64,000 nt of DNA from Aquimixticola soesokkakensis (GCF_900172375.1 NZ_FWFS01000002.1:236071-300070), one strand, 5' to 3'; counted from the first letter of the stretch, positions 52,931-62,091 are shown. The notes: generated by a model from the letters alone, not told the origin. Translations and numbers: made by a program.

Positions 52931-53784
52931 CCAGTTTGCTCGAACCGTTTTCCTATGGCTATATGACCAATGCCATCTGGGTGTCTGCACTTGTGGGCGC
53001 GGTTTGCGCCTTTTTGTCTGCTTATTTGATGCTTAAGGGGTGGTCGCTGATTGGCGATGCGTTGAGCCACGCCATCGTTCCCGGCGTTGCGGGGGCCTAT
53101 ATGCTGGGTCTGCCCTTTGCCTTTGGCGCGTTCCTGTCAGGCGGTCTGGCCGCCCTGTCGATGCTGTTTTTGCGCCAGCGCTCGGGCTTGAAAGAAGATG
53201 CGGTGATCGGCCTGATCTTTACCTCCTTTTTCGGGCTCGGGTTGTTCATGGTCTCCCTTAACCCGATGGCCGTGTCGATCCAGACCATCACGATGGGCAA
53301 TATTCTGGCGATCACCCCGGCAGATACCCTGCAACTGGCGTTGATTGGCGGGCTGTCCTTTGTTGTGCTTCTGGCCAAATGGCGTGACCTTCTGGCGGTG
53401 TTTTTCGACGAAGCCCATGCGCGCAGCATCGGCCTGAAACCCGAACGCTTGCGGGTGCTGTTTTTTACCTTGCTGGCCGCTTGCACGGTCGCGGCGATGC
53501 AAACGGTCGGGGCGTTTCTGGTCATCGCCTTGGTGGTTACCCCCGGCGCAACGGCCTATCTGCTGACAGACCGCTTTCCCCGCCTCATCGCGCTGTCGGT
53601 GGCCATTGGCGCGCTCACCAGTGCCTTTGGCGCCTACATCAGCTATTTTCTGGACGGGGCGACGGGGGGTGTCATCGTCTGTCTGCAAACCGGCGTCTTC
53701 GCGCTGGCCTTTGTCTTTGCGCCCAAACACGGGACTTTGGCGGCGCGTCGTCGTGCCCGCCGCGCGCTCCAAGAGGCCGCGTGA
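52927..53784 (+). CDS. sitC: Manganese/iron ABC transporter permease SitC
   Basis: A 285-residue ABC-3-type permease with about eight spans. Family segments include LMLKGWSLIGDALSHAIVPGVAGAYML near residues 35-62 and a mid-protein AVFFDEAHARSIGL loop contacting the ATPase. The GTG start overlaps the sitB stop (GTGA). Confidence 0.95.
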   Translation: MTSLLEPFSYGYMTNAIWVSALVGAVCAFLSAYLMLKGWSLIGDALSHAIVPGVAGAYMLGLPFAFGAFLSGGLAALSMLFLRQRSGLKEDAVIGLIFTSFFGLGLFMVSLNPMAVSIQTITMGNILAITPADTLQLALIGGLSFVVLLAKWRDLLAVFFDEAHARSIGLKPERLRVLFFTLLAACTVAAMQTVGAFLVIALVVTPGATAYLLTDRFPRLIALSVAIGALTSAFGAYISYFLDGATGGVIVCLQTGVFALAFVFAPKHGTLAARRRARRALQEAA

Positions 53785-54632
53785 TGGACACCCTGTTGCT
53801 GCCCTTCCAGTTTCCCTTCATGCAAAACGCGCTGCTGATCACCCTGTTGATCGCGCCCGCCGCGGCGATGCTGTCGTGTTTTCTGGTGCTCAAGGGCTGG
53901 TCTTTGATGGGCGATGCGACCTCTCACGCGGTCCTTCCCGGTGTGGTGCTGGCCTATGTTGCGGGCATTCCGCTGATCATCGGCGCGTTTCTGGCAGGTC
54001 TGATCTGCGCCTTGCTGACCGGTTTTATCAATGACCATTCGCGTGTCAAACAGGACACGGTGATGGGCGTGGTGTTTTCGGGCATGTTTGGCTTTGGCGT
54101 GGTGTTGTACACGCAAATCGAGAGCGCTGTGCATCTCGATCATATTTTGTTCGGCAATATGCTTGGGGTCGGCGCAGGCGACCTGTGGACGGCCGGGCTG
54201 ATTGCCGGCACCGTTGCGCTGGTTCTGGCGTTGAAATGGCGCGATCTTCTGGCGCAGGCCTTTGATCCCATCCAGGCGCGCATGAGCGGGCTGAACACGG
54301 GTCTGCTGCACTACGGTCTGCTTGCAATCCTGTCGGCCACCATCGTGGCCATGCTCTCCTCGGTCGGAATTATTCTGGCCGTGGCCTTCTTGATCGCTCC
54401 GGGGGCCATTGCCTTTTTGCTGACCCGCCGCTTTCCCGTGATGCTTGTCGTTGCCATCGCCTGTGCCTGGGTCGCGGGGGGCGTGGGGATCATCGCCAGT
54501 TTCTGGCTTGATAGTGCGCCCGCGCCGACAATCGTGCTGCTGTTGACGGGCATGTTCATCGCCGCCCTTGTGGTGCGCAGCGCACGGATCAAACGATTGA
54601 CCCGCCGCGCGACAGGGACGGGAACGCGGTAG
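53784..54632 (+). CDS. sitD: Manganese/iron ABC transporter permease SitD
   Basis: A 282-residue ABC-3-type permease paralogous to SitC (LVLKGWSLMGDATSHAVLPGVVLAY, then AQAFDPIQARMSGL). Start overlaps the sitC stop (TGATG). The last codons lie in a 20-base tandem duplication that also contains the stop codon, so the extreme C-terminus (RATGTGTR) may be recently altered. Confidence 0.95.
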   Translation: MDTLLLPFQFPFMQNALLITLLIAPAAAMLSCFLVLKGWSLMGDATSHAVLPGVVLAYVAGIPLIIGAFLAGLICALLTGFINDHSRVKQDTVMGVVFSGMFGFGVVLYTQIESAVHLDHILFGNMLGVGAGDLWTAGLIAGTVALVLALKWRDLLAQAFDPIQARMSGLNTGLLHYGLLAILSATIVAMLSSVGIILAVAFLIAPGAIAFLLTRRFPVMLVVAIACAWVAGGVGIIASFWLDSAPAPTIVLLLTGMFIAALVVRSARIKRLTRRATGTGTR

Positions 54633-54654
54633 CGGGGACGGAGACGCGGTAGCG
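54615..54654. repeat. 20-bp tandem duplication spanning the sitD stop codon
   Basis: Two copies of GGGACGGGAACGCGGTAGCG lie back to back (54615-54634 and 54635-54654, the second with two changes). The TAG stop of sitD is in the first copy and a second in-frame-length copy follows. It looks like replication slippage. Confidence 0.85.
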
Positions 54655-54689
54655 GGGCAAAGCGCCAGCGCAGGCCGCGCCAAGCCGGC

Positions 54690-55709
54690 CTAGTGGTTCG
54701 CGGCCAGCTTGCTTAGATCGCGGGCGAAAACATCTGCGCGGTAGTCGCGCGGGCTGGTCCCGAAGCGTTTGCGAAAACTGCGCGAGAAATGCGAGGCATC
54801 GTTAAAGCCCCAACGATAGGCGATCTGGCTGATCCCGTCGGCGCGGTCGCCCTTGGCAATGTCGCGTCGACACCGTTCCAGCCGTTCGGCCAGCACGAAT
54901 TGCATCAGGGTCGTGTTGTTTTGCAGAAAAATCTTGTGCAGATAGCTGACCGTGATGCCCATCGCCTCCGCCGTCATCACAGGGTTGAGATCGGGGTTGT
55001 CGAGATGGGTGTTGATGAAGGATTTGATGCGCTGCAAAATCGCGGCAGACCCGTTGGTGGGCGTTTTCAACACCGCTTCGTCACAATCATAAAGCGTTGC
55101 CACCAGCATGTTGAGCACCGCTTCGGACAGCCCGTCTTTCACGGCTTGGCGGGTCTCGCCATTGATCGACAGGACCCCGCGCAACAGGCCCGCAAGCATG
55201 GTGGTTTTCAAAGGATCATAGGTGATCGCCTCGTCCAGATGCATCTGGATATTGGCCACACGTTTTTCGAGGTCCGATTTCGCAATCGCAATCACAAGGC
55301 TTTCCGAGGCGCCGTCGAAATCCAACTCATAGGCTTCGCAGGCCTCGTACAGAATCAGCGACCCCTGCTGCATCGAGAATTCGCGGTTGCCATTGAACCG
55401 CGCGCCCTCATTGCGCACCTGGACGTTTACAAAGCACAAATCCTGGGTCGTGCTTTCACGGATCGCGCGGTGCGGCGTCTGGATCTTGACCCCGTGGACC
55501 GAACAGTTGCTCAAGGTGCGGTTGGTCATCACGCCGACAAAATTATTCGTCGCGCATTCGATTTTCAGACCGTTGGCCGAATGCACATGGTTCTTCCAGT
55601 AATCGAGGCGATTGGCCTCGGGCACCTGTTGGCTATCGACCATCGACAGCATCCGCTCGGTCAAAAACTGTTGCTGTCCCGCCTGCGTTGCGATTGCATT
55701 TTTCTGCAT
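54690..55709 (-). CDS. AraC-family transcriptional regulator (AraC-binding-like domain type)
   Basis: A 339-residue regulator. An N-terminal AraC-binding-like domain (about 30-210; LDYWKNHVHSANGLKIE) resembles those of regulators of aromatic and amine catabolism. The C-terminal double helix-turn-helix (about 235-330) contains GITVSYLHKIFLQNNTTLMQFV and IAYRWGFNDASHFSRSFRKRFGTSPRDYR. It is divergent from the TRAP transporter gene and probably activates this catabolic island. Confidence 0.9.
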   Translation of the reverse strand: MQKNAIATQAGQQQFLTERMLSMVDSQQVPEANRLDYWKNHVHSANGLKIECATNNFVGVMTNRTLSNCSVHGVKIQTPHRAIRESTTQDLCFVNVQVRNEGARFNGNREFSMQQGSLILYEACEAYELDFDGASESLVIAIAKSDLEKRVANIQMHLDEAITYDPLKTTMLAGLLRGVLSINGETRQAVKDGLSEAVLNMLVATLYDCDEAVLKTPTNGSAAILQRIKSFINTHLDNPDLNPVMTAEAMGITVSYLHKIFLQNNTTLMQFVLAERLERCRRDIAKGDRADGISQIAYRWGFNDASHFSRSFRKRFGTSPRDYRADVFARDLSKLAANH

Positions 55710-55901
55710 GTTGCGTATCCCCCTCCCAAGGTCGGCACAGATATGACGCTAGCATGACGCGACAAATCAGCGCAACAGATCTGGCGCGACATTGGTCTGA
55801 GCGCCAAGTCGTCATCGATTCATGAACAAGACGCAGGCCCGCCCGAAAGCGCAGGTTGAGGTGGAACAATTCCCCTTTTTGCGAGGGGCAGGGAGGACAA
55901 C

Positions 55902-57851
55902 GTGGAAACCAAAGAACTAACGCCGCAGGGGAGTCGTTTTGCTCAAAGCGAGGGGTCGCATTCCGTCGAGGCCCTTGTGCGGGGCCTCGCGCGCCGCGTG
56001 GCCTCGATCGCGGCGGCCAGCGTGTTGCTGATCGCCTTTGCGAATGTCTTTGACATCATCTTGCGCAACTTTTTCGCAACTTCCCTGTACGGGCTGAACG
56101 AAATCAATGCCTTGCTGGTCGCCATCGCGGTGTCGACCTGCCTGCCCTACGGATTGCTGACCGGATCGGCCCTCGTGATCCATGTGCTGGAGAAAAGCGT
56201 CTCGACCCGCCTGCGCCACGCCATGCATCTGGCAGCGGCCCTGTTGTCGATGGTGTTTTTCGCCCTTCTGGCGTGGCGGGTCTGGGGGGTTGCGGCCACG
56301 ATGGAGCGCACGGGCCAGACCACGATCATGACCAATATCGCCAAGGCACCGTTTTTCTACGGCGTGGCCATTGCCATCGGTCTTGCCGCCGTGATCCAGG
56401 TTTTTGCCGTCCTGCGCTGCGCGCAGGTATCGCTCAAACGGGGCGGGGCGCGGGGCCTTCTGGCGGGCCTTTTGGTGTTCGCGCTGATCGGCTGGGCGCT
56501 TGGCGCCCTGCTTGGGGTTTTTCCAAGCGCAGCTTTTCGCATTTTTGCCCCTGACAACAGCCTTCTGCTGGCGCTCGTTGTCTTTATCGGCATGTGGGTT
56601 CTTGTGCTGCTGACGGTTCCGATTGGCGTTGCCATGGGGATTGCGGGCTTGGTGGGCACCGCCACTTTGCTGCGTCCGGGTGTGGCACTGAATGTGCTTG
56701 GCTCGGAAACCACCGCTTTCATCACCCAGGACGCGCTCAGTGTGCTGCCGCTGTTTTTGCTGATGGGGGCTTTTGCGACGGTGGCGGGCATCGGCTCTGA
56801 CCTCTACCGTTTGGCCTATGCGCTTTTGGGCCATATCCGCGGCGGTCTTGCCCATGCCTCGATCCTTGCCTGCGCGGCATTCGGCACGCTGACCGGATCG
56901 TCGGTGGCGACCCAAATGTCGATTGGCAAAATTGCCTTGGGCGAAATGCGCGAGCGCAACTATTCGGTCGAACTCTCGGCAGGGTCGATTGCGGCGGGCG
57001 GCACGCTGGGCCAGTTGATCCCCCCCTCCTCGGCGCTGATCCTCTATGCGGTGATGACCGAACAGTCGGTCGGGCAACTGTTCATGGGCGCGATCCTGCC
57101 GGGCGTGCTGGCAACGCTCATGTACATGAGCGCGGTCGCCGTCTGGTTGTTCTTCTTTCCCAATCACGCACAGCGCGGTCCCAAAGCGCCGCTGACGGAA
57201 CTTGTCGCGGCTGCCAAAGGCGCGTGGTCGGTGCTGTTGTTGCTGGGCGTTGTGCTGGGCGGGATCTATTTCGGCTTTTTCACCGAACTCGAAGCCGGGT
57301 CTGTCGGCGCAGCGGGGGCTTTTGCCATCGCCGTCGCGCGGGGCAAAATCAACGCGACAAGTTTCTGGTCCACCCTGGCCGACACGACCAAAACCCTTGC
57401 CATGATGTATTCGCTGATCTTTGGCGTCACCATGCTGTCGTTCTTTTTCGGGGTCTCGAATGTGCCCGGCGCCTTCGTGGATTTCGTCAATAGCCTGGGC
57501 CTGAGCCCGCTTGGCGTCGTCATCGCGCTGGTGGTGTGCTACCTCGTGCTGGGCACGGCGATGGATGCTTTTGCGATGATGGTGATCACCATTCCGATCT
57601 TTGTGCCGCTGATCGTGTCCTTGGGCTATGACCCGATCTGGTGGGGCCTGATGACGATCATCTGCATGGAAGCGGGGATGATTTCGCCGCCCTTCGGCCT
57701 CAACATCTTTGTCATCTCGGCGCTCGATAAATCGATCCCGATTTCCAAAGTCTACAAAGGGTGCTGGCCGTTCTTCACCTCTTCCGTGGTGAAAATCATC
57801 ATCCTGATCGCCTTTCCCGCCATTGTCACATGGCTGCCCTCAACCATGTAA
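55902..57851 (+). CDS. TRAP transporter, fused small and large membrane subunits (DctQM)
   Basis: A 649-residue membrane protein. Residues 1-170 form a DctQ-like four-span unit (EINALLVAIAVSTCLPYGLLTGSALVIH), a linker with extra spans follows, and residues 215-649 form the DctM channel (DALSVLPLFLLMGAFATVAGI, FGTLTGSSVATQMSIGKIALGEM, AMDAFAMMVITIPIFVPL). Fused QM subunits are known in sialic-acid-type TRAP systems. The start is GTG behind GGGAGGACAAC. Its binding-protein partner is probably the gene at 63104, 5 kb away. Confidence 0.93.
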   Translation: METKELTPQGSRFAQSEGSHSVEALVRGLARRVASIAAASVLLIAFANVFDIILRNFFATSLYGLNEINALLVAIAVSTCLPYGLLTGSALVIHVLEKSVSTRLRHAMHLAAALLSMVFFALLAWRVWGVAATMERTGQTTIMTNIAKAPFFYGVAIAIGLAAVIQVFAVLRCAQVSLKRGGARGLLAGLLVFALIGWALGALLGVFPSAAFRIFAPDNSLLLALVVFIGMWVLVLLTVPIGVAMGIAGLVGTATLLRPGVALNVLGSETTAFITQDALSVLPLFLLMGAFATVAGIGSDLYRLAYALLGHIRGGLAHASILACAAFGTLTGSSVATQMSIGKIALGEMRERNYSVELSAGSIAAGGTLGQLIPPSSALILYAVMTEQSVGQLFMGAILPGVLATLMYMSAVAVWLFFFPNHAQRGPKAPLTELVAAAKGAWSVLLLLGVVLGGIYFGFFTELEAGSVGAAGAFAIAVARGKINATSFWSTLADTTKTLAMMYSLIFGVTMLSFFFGVSNVPGAFVDFVNSLGLSPLGVVIALVVCYLVLGTAMDAFAMMVITIPIFVPLIVSLGYDPIWWGLMTIICMEAGMISPPFGLNIFVISALDKSIPISKVYKGCWPFFTSSVVKIIILIAFPAIVTWLPSTM

Positions 57852-57871
57852 CGCAAAAGCGCGCAGAATCG

Positions 57872-57903
57872 AAAACGGCCCGGGATCACTCTCGGGCCGT
57901 TTT
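57872..57903 (+). terminator. Rho-independent terminator after the TRAP transporter gene
   Basis: AAAACGGCCCG (57872-57882) pairs with CGGGCCGTTT (57893-57902), giving a GC stem with A/T flanks. It can act in both directions and separates the transporter gene from the convergent catabolic operon. Confidence 0.85.
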
Positions 57904-57921
57904 GCATTTGAGGGAGATCTC

Positions 57922-58473
57922 TTAGAAGCCGCGCGTGGCGCTATCCCATTCCAGATGCAGCGCATCCAGACGCGGGCCGACCTCGCGGTAGCTCGCATCG
58001 TGGTACAAAAGCGGCTTGCCCTGCGCAAAACGCACCGCCTCGATCAGCCCGACGAACACGTAATGCGTGCCATGTTCGGCCTGCGACACCAGCCGACAGT
58101 CGAAATTCACCAAGGCACCGTCAAGCAGCGGCTGGCCCAAACTGTCAGAGCGCGTCCAGGTCCCCTGCTCGAACCGCTGTTCGGGTGTCAAAGCGGGCAG
58201 CGCGCATTGGTTGGCCACGGCCATCTGCGCGCTGCTCACAAGGTTGACAGCAAAGGCCCCCGCATCGCGGATCACCGCCGCGGGGCGCGCCATTTTATGC
58301 ACACAGATCAAAAGCTGCGCCGGCTCGGCGGAGAGCGAGGTCACGGCCGTGGCCGTCATTGCGATGCGCAGATCGCCCGCTTGGGCAGAAATCACCGCGA
58401 CCTGCGCGGGCAAGGCGCGCATCGCGGCTTTGAAATCGGCAATGCCGATACCCTGTGTCGCAGGAACCGTCAT
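57922..58473 (-). CDS. Flavin reductase family protein
   Basis: A 183-residue FMN-binding split-barrel protein: MTATAVTSLSAEPAQLLICVHK near residues 38-60, AGAFAVNLVSSAQ, and a late HYVFVGLIEAVRF. Such proteins supply reduced flavin to two-component monooxygenases (HpaC-like). No oxygenase partner is visible before the window edge. It is last in the minus-strand catabolic operon; its ATG overlaps the aldehyde dehydrogenase stop (ATGA). Confidence 0.85.
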   Translation of the reverse strand: MTVPATQGIGIADFKAAMRALPAQVAVISAQAGDLRIAMTATAVTSLSAEPAQLLICVHKMARPAAVIRDAGAFAVNLVSSAQMAVANQCALPALTPEQRFEQGTWTRSDSLGQPLLDGALVNFDCRLVSQAEHGTHYVFVGLIEAVRFAQGKPLLYHDASYREVGPRLDALHLEWDSATRGF

Positions 58474-59861
58474 GGCGTGCCCTCCAAGCCGATGCAGGCG
58501 TATTTGAGTTCCAGAAAATCCTCGATCCCGTGCCGTGAGCCTTCGCGCCCCAGACCGCTTTCCTTCACGCCGCCAAAGGGGGCGACCTCGGTGGAAATGA
58601 TCCCCTCGTTCAACCCGACGATGCCGTATTCCAGAGCCTCGATCACACGGTAGGCGCGCGACAGATCGCGGGTGTAGGCATAGGCGGCAAGGCCGAATTC
58701 GGAGTCATTTGCCATGGCAATCGCCTCGGCTTCGGTGTCGAAGCGAAACAGCGGGGCAACGGGGCCAAAGGTTTCCTCGCGCGCGACATCCGCCGTCACC
58801 GGCACGTCGCGCAGCACCGTCGGGGCATAGAAATATCCCGCGCGTTCAAGCGGGGTGCCCCCCAGCATCGCGCGCGCGCCTTTGGCAAGCGCATCCCTGA
58901 CGTGGGCGTCGGATTTATCCACCCCGCCCTGCCCGATCAGCGGACCGATCTGCGTTCGCGCATCGGCCCCGTCGCCCACCGGCAAGGCGGCAACCGCGGC
59001 GCAGAATTTCTCGGCAAAGGCTTCGTACACGCCCGTTTGCACCAGAATGCGGTTGGCACAGACGCAGGTCTGCCCGGCATTGCGAAACTTCGCCGCAATC
59101 GCCCCCGCCACCGCGCGGTCCAGATCCGCATCGTCAAACACGATGAAAGGGGCGTTGCCACCAAGTTCCAGAGACAGCTTTTTCATCGTCCCCGCACTTG
59201 CCGCCATCAGGGTTTTGCCAACGGCCGTCGACCCGGTGAAGGTCAGCTTGCGCACGATCGGACTATCGGTCATCACCTGACCGATGGCGCGCGAATTGGC
59301 GGCGGTCACCACCGCAAAACAGTCCCGCGGCACCCCCGCCTGATAGGCAAGCTCCGCCAGCTTCAGCGCCGTAAGCGGCGTTTCCTTGGCGGGTTTGAGC
59401 ACAATCGTGCATCCTGCGGCCAGAGCGGGCGCGACCTTGCGCGTGATCATCGCCAGCGGAAAATTCCACGGGGTGATCGCGGCCACCACGCCGATGGGCT
59501 CGCGCAGCACCATCAGCCGCTGACCGGGTTTTGTCGCGGGGATCGTCTCGCCGTAGATGCGCTTGGCCTCCTCGGCGAACCATTCGATAAAGGCCGCGCC
59601 ATAGGCGACTTCGCCCGCGGCCTCGGCCAGCGGCTTGCCACTTTCGGCGGTGATGATCGCGGCCAGCTCGTCTGTGGCGGACGTGACCAGATCAAACCAG
59701 CGGCGCAAAACCTGGGCACGCTCCTTGCCGGTGCGCGCTTTCCACGCTTTCAGCGCGCTTTGCGCCGCTGCGATCGCCGCCTGCGCGGCGCTGGCGCCCA
59801 TGTCGGGCACGCGTGCGATTTCTGTCCCCGTTGCGGGGTTGATGACTGCAAAATCGCCCAT
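58470..59861 (-). CDS. NAD(P)-dependent aldehyde dehydrogenase (succinate-semialdehyde-dehydrogenase-like)
   Basis: A 463-residue ALDH. NAD-binding and catalytic elements are intact: TPWNFPLAMITRKVAPALAAG, Glu in LELGGNAP (about residue 233), catalytic Cys in AGQTCVCANR (about 267) and EETFGPVAPLF. It resembles GabD-type enzymes that oxidise small semialdehydes. Its ATG overlaps the TAA of the crotonase-fold hydrolase gene (TAATG), so it may oxidise an aldehyde formed later in the same pathway. The longer frame upstream to 60035 overlaps that gene and is rejected. Confidence 0.93.
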   Translation of the reverse strand: MGDFAVINPATGTEIARVPDMGASAAQAAIAAAQSALKAWKARTGKERAQVLRRWFDLVTSATDELAAIITAESGKPLAEAAGEVAYGAAFIEWFAEEAKRIYGETIPATKPGQRLMVLREPIGVVAAITPWNFPLAMITRKVAPALAAGCTIVLKPAKETPLTALKLAELAYQAGVPRDCFAVVTAANSRAIGQVMTDSPIVRKLTFTGSTAVGKTLMAASAGTMKKLSLELGGNAPFIVFDDADLDRAVAGAIAAKFRNAGQTCVCANRILVQTGVYEAFAEKFCAAVAALPVGDGADARTQIGPLIGQGGVDKSDAHVRDALAKGARAMLGGTPLERAGYFYAPTVLRDVPVTADVAREETFGPVAPLFRFDTEAEAIAMANDSEFGLAAYAYTRDLSRAYRVIEALEYGIVGLNEGIISTEVAPFGGVKESGLGREGSRHGIEDFLELKYACIGLEGTP

Positions 59862-60637
59862 TACGCGGTTCCCGTTTGCGGGGCTTTGTCGCGCCCCAGA
59901 TTGGCCATTGCTTCCAGCGTCAGCGTATAGCCCAAATGCTCCTGCACCTTGCGCCGCAGTTCGAGCGTCAGGATCTGACGGGTGTTGCGCAGATGCATGT
60001 CGTTGTGCTTGGCCAGCTTGCGCGCCCAGAACCACGCGCGCGCCATCAGATCGTCTTGGGGCAGCACCTCGTTGACCAGCCCCAGATCAAGGGCGTCCTG
60101 GGCGGTGAGCCGCTGGGAGGTGAACAGGAAATAGCGCGCGCGGTTCATGCCCATCAGCAGCGGATAGATCAGGTTCACCCCGTCGCCGGGCACCAGACCG
60201 CTGTCGAAATGCCCCGCGTCCTCGATGTCGGCTGTCTCGCTGGCCAGAACGATATCCGAGAGCAGCGGGATTTCCGAATGCCGGATCGCCGGGCCGTTGA
60301 TCGCGGCAATGATCGGCGCCTGGATTTCCAGCAGGTTCGCCAGCAGATGCCGCCCGTCGAACACGATGCGATCCATATCCGCCACGGGGCGGGCATAGCG
60401 CGTGGCCGCGGGCGGGCGCGGGCCGGAAAATTCATCCCCCGTGCCGGTCAGGATGATCACACGGTTTTCGCGGTCCATGGCGATGTCGTGAAAGGCTTCG
60501 GGCCATTCCTCATGCGGCAAGGCGCCCCAGCGCAGCGGGCCGCCATCGGTGTGGCAGGTGAGCAGCAAAATGCCCTCCGCGTCGCGTTCCATTTTGAGGG
60601 TTTGATAGCGGTCTTTATACGCGTCGAACTTACGCAT
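59861..60637 (-). CDS. Crotonase-superfamily C-C hydrolase, 6-oxocamphor-hydrolase-like
   Basis: A 258-residue crotonase-fold protein, nearly the length of 6-oxocamphor hydrolase (257). The residues I recall as catalytic in that enzyme (W40, H45, H122, H145, D154, E244) have matching residues here at W37, H42, H120, H143, D152 and E242, with constant offsets. Shared wording includes FHDIA-DREN-V-ILTGTG and VPGDG. The oxyanion-hole and acid pattern of enoyl-CoA hydratase is not evident. The expected reaction is retro-Claisen cleavage of a cyclic, non-CoA beta-diketone to a keto acid. GGAGGTGCGCAGG precedes ATG 60637. The substrate is unknown. Confidence 0.82.
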   Translation of the reverse strand: MRKFDAYKDRYQTLKMERDAEGILLLTCHTDGGPLRWGALPHEEWPEAFHDIAMDRENRVIILTGTGDEFSGPRPPAATRYARPVADMDRIVFDGRHLLANLLEIQAPIIAAINGPAIRHSEIPLLSDIVLASETADIEDAGHFDSGLVPGDGVNLIYPLLMGMNRARYFLFTSQRLTAQDALDLGLVNEVLPQDDLMARAWFWARKLAKHNDMHLRNTRQILTLELRRKVQEHLGYTLTLEAMANLGRDKAPQTGTA

Positions 60638-61163
60638 CCTGCGCACCTCCTTCTTGGGTTCCGGGCGCTTTGCCCGCGTAGTCATCCATGCCGATCCACA
60701 ACCGTGCAAATCGCCACAGCCCATCGGCCTCACGGATCAAATCCGCCGTGTAGGCACAGCTCACCACAAGGTTCAGCGTCTCGCCGTTCGCCGCAGACAC
60801 CAGCCCATAGGCGCGCGATGTGGCCTGTGCCGGCCCCGCCATCGTCACCTCGACATTGCTGATCGCGTGGCGGCGCTGGTCCGATTGCGTGGCGGTGACG
60901 CGGGCGAAGTTGTTGACGATCGCCGCGCGCCCTGTGTGGCGTTCGAAAACCGGCCCGCCGATAGACACCTCAAGCACGCCGCCTTCGGTGAACACATCGC
61001 CCATCGCCGCAAGGTCGATTTCGTCATGGGCGATGCCGTAGCGCGCATAGAGCTCGCCAATCGCGGCGCGCGCTGCCAGATCGTCAGGCGTCACGGCTTG
61101 GCGAGGCGGCAAGGCCAGCAAATCGGCCGCACTCGCCCAGCGTTGTTTTGCCGGATAGCGCAT
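60630..61163 (-). CDS. SnoaL-like/NTF2-fold protein
   Basis: A 177-residue protein of the SnoaL_4-type NTF2 fold: DLAARAAIGELYARYGIAHDEIDLAAMGDVFTEGGVLEV, then HTGRAAIVNNF, RRHAISNVEV and GLWRFARLWIGMD. Such domains appear as small dehydratases, isomerases, ring-closing enzymes or dioxygenase subunits. The longer frame to 61613 overlaps the SDR gene; ATG 61163 overlaps the SDR stop (TGATG). It lies between the SDR and the OCH-like hydrolase, so it may shape the diketone or its precursor. Confidence 0.8.
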   Translation of the reverse strand: MRYPAKQRWASAADLLALPPRQAVTPDDLAARAAIGELYARYGIAHDEIDLAAMGDVFTEGGVLEVSIGGPVFERHTGRAAIVNNFARVTATQSDQRRHAISNVEVTMAGPAQATSRAYGLVSAANGETLNLVVSCAYTADLIREADGLWRFARLWIGMDDYAGKAPGTQEGGAQDA

Positions 61164-61915
61164 CACACGATCCCACGCCCGCCGCCGACCACAAGGTTCT
61201 GCGCGGTGATGAATGTCGCATCTTTCGAGGCCAGGAACAGGATCGCCGCGGCCACATCTTCGGGTTCGCCGTAGCGGCCCATGGGGATGGTCGACAGCAC
61301 CCGTGCGGTGGTCTCGGGCGGGTGTTTCGCAGTGGCCGGGGTGCGGATCGGCCCCGGCGACACGGTGTTGACGGTCACGCCATGCTTGGCCACTTCGATC
61401 GCCAGCACGCGGGTAAACCCCACAACCCCCGCTTTGGCCGCCGCATAGTCGCAAAAACTGGGCGTGGGCATCAAAAACGCAACCGATCCCAAATTCACCA
61501 CACGACCAAAGCCGCGGGTCTTCATGCCCGGGACGATCTGGCGGCAGGTGAGCATGGCCGAGATCAGCGAAATATCGATCACCTCGCGCCAGTTGGCCGG
61601 ATCGCTGTCGCAAAAATCCCCGCCCCCCTTGACCGCAGAGGAACGGCCCACGCCGTTCACCAGAATATCGGTGGGACCGTTTTCGGCCTCGATCTGGGCC
61701 ATGACGCGCGCCACAGCGGCCTCGTCGCTGACATCCAGCACAACTGCCGTCGCCTGACCGCCAGCAGCGATGATCGCATCGGCCGTCTCCTGGACGGCGG
61801 GCGAGACATCGACACAGGCAACGCGCGCGCCCTCGGCACCAAGGCGCAAGGCAGCCGCGCGACAGATGCCGGACGCGGCGGCTGTGACGATGGCGGTTTG
61901 ATCGGAAAATCGCAT
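61163..61915 (-). CDS. Short-chain dehydrogenase/reductase
   Basis: A 250-residue SDR with a Rossmann start AIVTAAASGICRAAA (the usual TGxxxGIG is altered to TAAASGIC), cofactor residue Asp in CVDVS suggesting NAD preference, active-site NLGSVAFL and YAAAK, and PGPIRTPA. It probably oxidises a ring alcohol to the ketone that the OCH-like enzyme later cleaves. ATG 61915 follows AGAGGA. It opens the five-gene minus-strand operon ending at 57922. Confidence 0.9.
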   Translation of the reverse strand: MRFSDQTAIVTAAASGICRAAALRLGAEGARVACVDVSPAVQETADAIIAAGGQATAVVLDVSDEAAVARVMAQIEAENGPTDILVNGVGRSSAVKGGGDFCDSDPANWREVIDISLISAMLTCRQIVPGMKTRGFGRVVNLGSVAFLMPTPSFCDYAAAKAGVVGFTRVLAIEVAKHGVTVNTVSPGPIRTPATAKHPPETTARVLSTIPMGRYGEPEDVAAAILFLASKDATFITAQNLVVGGGRGIV

Positions 61916-62061
61916 GGGAATCCTCTTGATTTTGTTGGGGGTTGCATCCAGTTCACGCCCGCGCGCCGCGCCTGTCCAGTGTGCCGGGCACCCTGTCGCG
62001 TGGCGACCAAGAGAAAGGCGACAAGGGGTCAACCGCGGCGACAGACCCGCCCCGACACATC

Positions 62062-62091
62062 AAAAAACCGCGCACCCCAAGGGATGCGCGG
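62062..62091 (-). terminator. Rho-independent terminator for the CMD-like gene
   Basis: On the minus strand CCGCGCA (62091-62085) pairs with TGCGCGG (62074-62068) and is followed by six T (62067-62062). It separates the CMD-like gene from the SDR operon, which therefore needs its own promoter or read-through. Confidence 0.85.

Noticed and set aside
59861..60733. Labelling this gene simply as enoyl-CoA hydratase
   Set aside because: The residues at 37, 42, 120, 143, 152 and 242 match 6-oxocamphor hydrolase, and no CoA-pathway genes are adjacent, so the generic crotonase label is less informative and probably wrong.
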